Part shown: positions 5,371-10,104 of the stretch, piece after piece
Position numbering within the stretch: position 1 is the first letter of the stretch
Layout of the letters: each line of letters begins with the position of its first letter
Origin: Planctomycetota bacterium
GTDB taxonomy: Bacteria > Planctomycetota > Planctomycetia > Pirellulales > Lacipirellulaceae
Assembly (NCBI GenBank): GCA_024278035.1
Contig: JAJRUA010000066.1
Location: 1 to 10,104 of the forward strand
Direction of reading: 5' to 3'
Length of the DNA: 10,104 bases
The notes under the pieces: generated by a model
Seen by the model: the letters and a program-made list of their open reading frames with translations, nothing else
What the model was told of the DNA's origin: nothing
Databases searched by the model: none
Made by a program: the position numbers and the translations under genes

Positions 5371-7605
5371 ATGAGCCAACCCTTACGGCTTGTGCTAGTT
5401 CTGCACAACCACCAACCCATCGGCAATTTTGACAACGTATGCGAGCAAGCGTACCAGGACAGCTACTTGCCGTTCCTGGATGTGTTCGAGCGTTTTCACC
5501 TTCCGATTGGCCTGCATACGAGTGGGTCGTTGATGGAGTGGATTGCGCGCTGCCGGCCGGAGTATTTGCATCGTCTTGCGAGGTTAGTGAGTGAGGGGCG
5601 GATCGAAATCCTCGGCGGCCCGTTCTACGAGCCGATCCTAACGATGATTCCATCGCGTGACCGCATCGGCCAAATTGAAAAGTACACCGAGTGGCTTACC
5701 GAACGATTGGGTGCCAAGGTGCGAGGCATGTGGATGCCTGAACGGGTGTGGGAACAATCGCTCACCAGCGACTTGGCCGCGGCGGGAATGGAGTACACGA
5801 TTTTGGACGACTTTCATTTCAAGAACGCCGGGTGGACGGAAGACCAACTGCACGGCTATTACTTGACCGAAGAAGACACGCATTTGCTCTCCGTCTTTCC
5901 TGGAAGCGAGCAATTGCGATACAAGATTCCCTTCGCTGACCCCCACGAAACGATTGAGCACCTTCGTCACGTCGCCTCGGTTCAGCCGGGGGCGATCGTT
6001 GTCTTTGGCGACGATGGTGAGAAGCTGGGCACGTGGCCTGACACGAAAGAACATGTTTACACGAACGGCTGGCTCGTTCGTTTTTTCGAGGCGATCGAAG
6101 CCAACAGCGATTGGCTCAAAGTGACGACCCCCGCCGAGGCGCTCGACTCGGTTGGCCCTCTAGGCAAGGTGTATATCCCCGAAGGAAGCTACCGCGAAAT
6201 GACCGAGTGGGCGATGCCCGCTCTTCAGCAAAATCGTTTCCACGATGCGCAACACACGCTTCAAAATGCCGGTTTTTGGGACACAATCGCCCCGTTCGCC
6301 CGCGGCGGCTACTGGCGCAACTTCAAAGCACGCTACCCAGAGACCAGCGACATGTATGCCCGGATGCAGATGGTCAGCCGACGGCTCGCTACGCTTCAGG
6401 AGAGCGAGCCCCCCATCGATGGCCCTGCCGCGGAGTTGCTCGACGCCGCAACCACCGAGTTGTACCGCGGCCAATGCAACTGTAGCTACTGGCACGGAGC
6501 GTTCGGCGGTGTCTATTTGCCCCACCTTCGCCATGCGGTTTACGAACACTTGATCGCGGCTGACAATTTGCTTGATCGATACGAAGGACGCGATATTTTA
6601 GGCATCCCCCTCTCACTGACCAGTGACGCGCCGCAGGATTGGGTCGATATCGATACGGGTGACTACAACCTTGACGGTCGGCAGGAGGTTCGCCTCGCAT
6701 CGAACCGGCTGATGGCCCTGGTTACACCTTCGACGGGTGGCGAATTGTACGGGTTGGACATCCGGGCGATCTGCCTCAACCTTGGCAGCACCCTCGCTCG
6801 CCGCGAAGAGGCGTACCATCGCAAGGTGCTTGCCGGTCCGAGTTCCGACGGAGATAATGTCGCTAGCATCCACGACCGAGTCGTCTTCAAGCAAGAAGGT
6901 CTCGAACAGCATTTGCAATACGATAGTCGCCAGCGGAACAGCCTGGTCGATCATTTCTACGATTTGGATGTCTCCAAAGAAGCGATCGTCCAGGGCACGG
7001 CGCGCGAAGCGGGCGACTTCGTAGGGGCCCCCTACGAAGCAAAAGTCCGCCGCAAGCCAGAGCGAATGCAGTTGCAGCTTTGCCGGGAGGGTCATATCGA
7101 TGGCTCACCGATCCGTCTTACCAAGGGTGTCACCCTCGAATCGGGGAGTGCAACGCTAGAAATCGCCTATCTGCTAGAGGGATTGCCGACCGACCGACCG
7201 CTCCATTTTTCCACGGAGTTCAATCTGGCTGGCCTACCGGCAGGGGCCGACGATCGCTTTTTCTACTGCGATAACGATGGCGAAAGCCAAGAATCGAGGG
7301 GGGATCTCAACACACAGCTCGATTTGATCGATGTTGAAAATCTCCACTTGGTCGATAATTGGTTGGGGATTGATGTTGGACTGACCATCGATCGTCCCAC
7401 CTCAATTTGGACCTATCCGATTTCGACCGTCAGCCAAAGCGAAGGGGGGTTTGAGTTGGTGAACCAGTCGGTTGTGGTCCAACCGCACTGGATTCTACAA
7501 GCCGACGCCCACGGTCGCTGGAGTGTCACGCTCCGCCTCACCGCTGATACGGCAGTCGCCGAAGCTCGTGCCAAGGAAGCGGCCAACGAAGTGGCTGCTG
7601 TTTGA
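5371..7605 (+). CDS. GH57 alpha-amylase / 4-alpha-glucanotransferase
   Basis: Cytoplasmic enzyme (744 residues, no signal peptide) that cleaves alpha-1,4-glucan and hydrolyses or transfers the released chain; it resembles Thermococcus litoralis 4-alpha-glucanotransferase. The N-terminal GH57 barrel has HNHQP at 12-16, the nucleophile E124 in WMPERVWE, and the acid/base aspartate in FGDDGEKLGTW (D214/D215). Both fall almost at the residue numbers of the T. litoralis enzyme (E123, D214). A helical DUF1925 segment follows (about 285-385), including QCNCSYWHGAFGG at 368-380. From about residue 412 a DUF1926 beta-sandwich runs to the end, containing DYNLDGRQE (431-439), a calcium-loop-like DxNxDGxxE. 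ATG 5371 gives the family start; the frame extends 21 codons further to ATG 5308, which is unlike the family. Family and catalytic competence are clear; amylase versus transferase is not settled by sequence. Confidence 0.93.
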   Translation: MSQPLRLVLVLHNHQPIGNFDNVCEQAYQDSYLPFLDVFERFHLPIGLHTSGSLMEWIARCRPEYLHRLARLVSEGRIEILGGPFYEPILTMIPSRDRIGQIEKYTEWLTERLGAKVRGMWMPERVWEQSLTSDLAAAGMEYTILDDFHFKNAGWTEDQLHGYYLTEEDTHLLSVFPGSEQLRYKIPFADPHETIEHLRHVASVQPGAIVVFGDDGEKLGTWPDTKEHVYTNGWLVRFFEAIEANSDWLKVTTPAEALDSVGPLGKVYIPEGSYREMTEWAMPALQQNRFHDAQHTLQNAGFWDTIAPFARGGYWRNFKARYPETSDMYARMQMVSRRLATLQESEPPIDGPAAELLDAATTELYRGQCNCSYWHGAFGGVYLPHLRHAVYEHLIAADNLLDRYEGRDILGIPLSLTSDAPQDWVDIDTGDYNLDGRQEVRLASNRLMALVTPSTGGELYGLDIRAICLNLGSTLARREEAYHRKVLAGPSSDGDNVASIHDRVVFKQEGLEQHLQYDSRQRNSLVDHFYDLDVSKEAIVQGTAREAGDFVGAPYEAKVRRKPERMQLQLCREGHIDGSPIRLTKGVTLESGSATLEIAYLLEGLPTDRPLHFSTEFNLAGLPAGADDRFFYCDNDGESQESRGDLNTQLDLIDVENLHLVDNWLGIDVGLTIDRPTSIWTYPISTVSQSEGGFELVNQSVVVQPHWILQADAHGRWSVTLRLTADTAVAEARAKEAANEVAAV

Positions 7606-8009
7606 CGTTAGGCAAGTGGCAGAGCCCCTAGGCGAGCGGCGGGCGTCAGCCCCCGATATCCCCAGGCACGCCACAAATGCCATCGGTGCCACTTCCATCG
7701 GCTCCACGCCGCCGGCAAGGTTTAGCGATTGCGAAGGCGGGGCGACTCGCGTCGGCCTTTCTGCATGTTTCGTTGGCACCGCTACCAAGGGCAGTTTCCT
7801 TCGTAACGCTGGAACAATAGCCGCAATCGGCACGACTCTTTTGGCCGATCCCTACGCACAGGGCGAGAGCCGCGCGGTGGCAAAAGCCGCTGACGACTCT
7901 GCCGTCCCGATGCTCTCTACCTACATTTTTACCTCGGCCAGTCTCTGAAAATCGGGACGAGCCGATCTCGCCGAGTTGGTGGGATGGAACTCAAAAGAAG
8001 AGGACCCGG
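7606..8009. other. Intergenic spacer before the BBP7 gene
   Basis: About 400 bases with no credible gene; the open frame across 7472-7948 is mostly a shadow of the GH57 gene and has no family-like sequence. It holds a GC-rich palindrome at 7637-7655 and a second hairpin at 7734-7759 (AAGGC with GCCTT enclosing CGAC-TCGC-GTCG), followed by a short T-rich stretch that could end GH57 transcription. The BBP7 promoter presumably lies in the right half, but no convincing box stands out. Confidence 0.5.
7637..7655. repeat. GC-rich intergenic palindrome
   Basis: CGG plus GGGC (7637-7644, with C7640 bulged) pairs with GCCCCCG 7649-7655 around a GTCA loop. The GGGCGTCAGCCC core resembles short palindromes I have seen scattered between genes in Pirellulales genomes. 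Only one copy is present in this window, so repeat status rests on memory, not on the sequence here. Confidence 0.4.
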
Positions 8010-9761
8010 ATGACTGTTTTTGCTTATTCAAAGCGGCGTGTTACGTCGCTAGCGGCGTTCGCACTGACGTGCGCCGCAGGAGTTCCCGCCTCGGCTCAGT
8101 TTGTGCCGCTGCAAAACTACTCGCAGCCAGGCCAACCCGCCTACTCTCAGCAGGCCCCGGGTAACTACGCCCCGTATCCTGGAGCTCGATACGCTGGTGC
8201 CCAGCACCCGATGTACGCGGCGCCTCGCGTCGCTAGTGCTGCCGTCTTGCCGGCTCCTGCCGAGGCGATCAACCAAGCGGCACCTGGTGGTCCGCAAGTG
8301 GTACCAGCAGGTCAGCCTGCGTACCAAGCTCCTGTTCAACAAGCGGCTACCAATTACCAAGCGGCTCCGGCCACGACTTCTTCCTGGGAAGGTTACACCG
8401 GCGCTCCGGCTGCCGGTTGTGCGACGGGCAACTGTGGTACGACGGGCGCCGCTTACCCGACATCCGGCTATGGCGTCGCCAATGGTGCCCCAGCGTGCAA
8501 CGTCAGTTCTTACGTTCCCGCAGCAAGGCGGCAGTGGTTCGTCGGGGTTTACGGTCTGTACATGCAGCGGAACCAACCGACGCGACGGGCTACGGCAGTA
8601 CATATCGCGGACACGTCAACGATCGGAAGCGCGTATTCCCCCGATCCGATGGTCGATAATTTTCTTTGGTCAAGCGACGCCGGTGTCGATGGCCAATTCG
8701 GCGGAGAAATCCGTTTTGGAAGCACCTTTGGCCAGGCCGATGCTTGCGGCGGGGGGCAACCGTTCGCTTGGGAGATCGGCTACTGGCAGCTTGGGGAAGA
8801 TTCCTCACAAGCAACTTTGCTTGAAACCAAGACGGTTGAATCGATGAACCTTCATCGACTCTACGGTCGTAAGAACTACGCTGGTCTTCAGTACGACTTT
8901 GATGGTGCCGGTGCCGGTGGCTTCCGTCCCCTGAATGACTACGTTGATTATCAGCCAACAATCGACGGCGTCATGCCCGCTTCGAACGATATTCGAGTGA
9001 TCGGGGTGCGTGAGCGTCAACGTTTTCAGATGAACAACCTTGAGCTTAACTTTTGGCGGATAGGGAACCCGACTGCGTCGGCAGGCCTTGCCGGTGGTGG
9101 CTTGGGCCTTGGCGGACGGGGGCTGGGACTGGGTGGAAGAGGTGCCGGTGGGGCCTGCCGGCCGCCACGCCGGTTCTTCATCAACGGTCTTGCAGGCATC
9201 CGTTACATGAGGATCGACGAAGACTTCCAAACCGCTTGGCAATTCACTCGTGTTGATGGCGCAGGCGACACCCTAGCGGGTGAGCCGACATCGTTCACAG
9301 GTTTCGATAAGGGAGATCCGAACGTGATCTTTGACGATCTCCAAGTAGACAACCAATTGGTCGGATTCCAGCTCGGCTGTAGCATGAACTGGCTTGTTGG
9401 CTACAAGTGGAACCTGTTTGCCGATACAAACTTCGGCATCTACGGCAACCAAGCCAATGCTTACAAGTCTGTGTTTGGTGGTGGCTTTACCAATATCATT
9501 AACGACACGGGCGACACCGCAGTCATTCGATCCTCGAGAAACAACGTTGCATTCGTGGGCGAAGCTCGGTTTGGCGTCGGCTACCAAGTATCGTGTAACT
9601 GCCGCCTGACGGCTGCCTACCGGATATTTGGCCTCTCAGGCATTGCCCTGGCTGGGGATCAAGCGACCGACTGGACCAGTGTCACAACAGCATCGTATAT
9701 CAACAACAACTCAGCATTGATTTTGCAAGGTTTGCAGTCTGGTGTTGAGTGGAAGTACTAG
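8010..9761 (+). CDS. BBP7 family outer-membrane beta-barrel protein
   Basis: A 583-residue secreted protein predicted to sit in the outer membrane; the exact role of BBP7 (putative beta-barrel porin-7) proteins is unknown. A signal peptide is clear: basic SKRR at 7-10, a hydrophobic run, and an ASA site before Q30. Residues 31-165 form a Pro/Gln/Ala/Tyr-rich, probably disordered linker with YQAP-like repeats and a CATGNC pair (C137, C142). The barrel region starts near RRQWFVGVYGLYMQRNQP (174-191), shows alternating aromatic strands, and ends GLQSGVEWKY, with the usual aromatic final residue. A Gly-rich insertion with two GLGLGGR copies lies at 359-381. A good ribosome site, GAGGA 8000-8004, lies five bases before ATG 8010. 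The gene is followed by a strong terminator, so it is probably monocistronic. The family call is good; pore activity is inference. Confidence 0.85.
   Translation: MTVFAYSKRRVTSLAAFALTCAAGVPASAQFVPLQNYSQPGQPAYSQQAPGNYAPYPGARYAGAQHPMYAAPRVASAAVLPAPAEAINQAAPGGPQVVPAGQPAYQAPVQQAATNYQAAPATTSSWEGYTGAPAAGCATGNCGTTGAAYPTSGYGVANGAPACNVSSYVPAARRQWFVGVYGLYMQRNQPTRRATAVHIADTSTIGSAYSPDPMVDNFLWSSDAGVDGQFGGEIRFGSTFGQADACGGGQPFAWEIGYWQLGEDSSQATLLETKTVESMNLHRLYGRKNYAGLQYDFDGAGAGGFRPLNDYVDYQPTIDGVMPASNDIRVIGVRERQRFQMNNLELNFWRIGNPTASAGLAGGGLGLGGRGLGLGGRGAGGACRPPRRFFINGLAGIRYMRIDEDFQTAWQFTRVDGAGDTLAGEPTSFTGFDKGDPNVIFDDLQVDNQLVGFQLGCSMNWLVGYKWNLFADTNFGIYGNQANAYKSVFGGGFTNIINDTGDTAVIRSSRNNVAFVGEARFGVGYQVSCNCRLTAAYRIFGLSGIALAGDQATDWTSVTTASYINNNSALILQGLQSGVEWKY
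9084..9152 (+). repeat. Gly-rich tandem repeat inside the BBP7 gene
   Basis: Codons 359-381 encode an almost pure Gly/Leu/Arg stretch with GLGLGGR in tandem at 364-370 and 371-377. The DNA copies differ at several third positions, so this is an old or selected protein repeat rather than a fresh slippage product. It most likely forms a flexible loop between barrel strands. Confidence 0.7.
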
Positions 9762-9769
9762 AAGAAAAT

Positions 9770-9810
9770 CGCTTTGCCAAGTTGTTACGGCCATAACACT
9801 CGGCAAAGCG
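9770..9810 (+). other. Hairpin just after the BBP7 stop
   Basis: CGCTTTGCC 9770-9778 pairs perfectly with GGCAAAGCG 9802-9810, and TGTTA 9783-9787 pairs with TAACA 9794-9798 inside the loop. It is not followed by a real T-tract, so it is more likely a 3'-end stabiliser of the message that works with the terminator 20 bases further on. Confidence 0.5.
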
Positions 9811-9830
9811 TAAGCGACCCCCCTTTGTTG

Positions 9831-9874
9831 AGCGAAGCCCGCTGGCACCTGTGCCGGTGGGCTTCGTTATTTTT
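9831..9874 (+). terminator. Rho-independent terminator of the BBP7 gene
   Basis: Bases 9831-9847 pair continuously with 9852-9868 (17 pairs including three G-T) around a four-base CCTG loop, followed by TTATTTTT. This is the strongest terminator in the window and lies 70 bases after the BBP7 stop, oriented for plus-strand transcription. Confidence 0.85.
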
Positions 9875-9890
9875 GTGGGCGATCTTAACT

Positions 9891-9944
9891 GCCGACGGAA
9901 GTCGGCGGGGCCACGCGGTTGAACCTCCGACTTCCGTCGTCGGC
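9891..9944. repeat. Large inverted repeat between convergent genes
   Basis: The arm 9891-9908 contains CGGAAGTCGG, an exact inverted copy of CCGACTTCCG in the arm 9924-9944. GCCGA/TCGGC extends the pairing after a three-base bulge, and GG/CC after a one-base mismatch. The loop is about 15 bases. It lies between convergent genes and could act on both strands, or be a copy of a dispersed planctomycete palindrome. Confidence 0.55.
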
Positions 9945-9985
9945 GTAGGAGATAGGAGAGTAGAGAGTGTGAACGGTGGCCACTA

Positions 9986-10104
9986 TTACCGCATCGCGCA
10001 CATCAGCATCCGAAACGCCGGGTCGCGACGCATCCCATCGAAGTCGGTTTCGTCTTCGACCAGAGTGATGAAGGCCGGCTCCAGGTCGAACGACCGCTTG
10101 AGAC
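9986..10104 (-). CDS. 3' end of an unidentified gene, possibly a TPR protein
   Basis: The minus-strand frame entering from the right edge ends at TAA (9988-9986) and gives the last 38 residues, including FDLEPAFITLVEDETDFDGM and MRRDPAFRMLMCAMR. The pattern of a Leu/Asp helix, then 'D-F-x-x-hydrophobic-R-x-D-P-x-F' and a short tail, is common at the end of tetratricopeptide-repeat proteins, where the last repeats read like DPDFAALRDDPRF. The fragment is too short for a firm family. It converges on the BBP7 gene. Confidence 0.6.
   Translation of the reverse strand, partial: LKRSFDLEPAFITLVEDETDFDGMRRDPAFRMLMCAMR

Noticed and set aside
7472..7948. 158-codon frame overlapping the GH57 end
   Set aside because: More than a quarter is out-of-frame GH57 sequence and the rest is unremarkable; no ribosome site or family motif.
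8049..8603. 184-codon minus-strand frame inside the BBP7 gene
   Set aside because: It is Arg/Ser-rich and mirrors the low-complexity Pro/Gln/Ala codons of the real gene.
1..10104. CRISPR array, tRNA, rRNA, insertion sequence or prophage
   Set aside because: No regularly spaced repeats, cloverleaf, rRNA-like sequence, transposase motif or phage gene is visible on either strand.

Overview
The window looks like chromosomal DNA from a planctomycete, probably of the order Pirellulales. The main reasons are a BBP7-type outer-membrane beta-barrel gene (a family expanded in planctomycetes), a DUF1572/DinB-like protein, a glycogen gene set of GlgA, a GalT-family enzyme and a GH57 enzyme, long intergenic spacers with GC-rich palindromes, and weak or absent Shine-Dalgarno sites on several genes. 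The taxonomic call is inference; there is no rRNA or marker gene here.

Layout. Positions 1-1461 (minus strand) hold most of a GT4 glycosyltransferase that runs off the left edge. A 349-base spacer (1462-1810) follows and is unusually structured. It has a perfect TATAAT box at 1588-1593, then a predicted ~180-nt structured transcript ending in a strong terminator-like hairpin with a T-rich tail only 30 bases before the next gene. That gene (1811-2332, plus) is a DUF1572/DinB-fold protein. Next come three plus-strand genes: glycogen synthase glgA (2600-4087), a GalT-family nucleotidylyltransferase (4193-5134) and a GH57 amylase/4-alpha-glucanotransferase (5371-7605). A ~400-base spacer with a GC-rich palindrome precedes a secreted BBP7 beta-barrel protein (8010-9761). 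That gene ends in two hairpins, the second a textbook terminator, followed by a large inverted repeat. The last 119 bases hold the 3' end of a convergent minus-strand gene, perhaps a TPR protein.

How the genes fit. GlgA extends alpha-1,4-glucan from ADP-glucose, GH57 disproportionates or hydrolyses it, and the GalT-family enzyme interconverts sugar phosphates and nucleotide sugars. Together they suggest a glycogen module, possibly an operon, although no glgC, branching enzyme or phosphorylase is in view. The GT4, DUF1572 and BBP7 genes look functionally separate. The best candidate for something undescribed is the structured RNA or attenuator at about 1600-1780, ahead of the DUF1572 gene. No tRNA, rRNA, CRISPR array or insertion sequence was seen.
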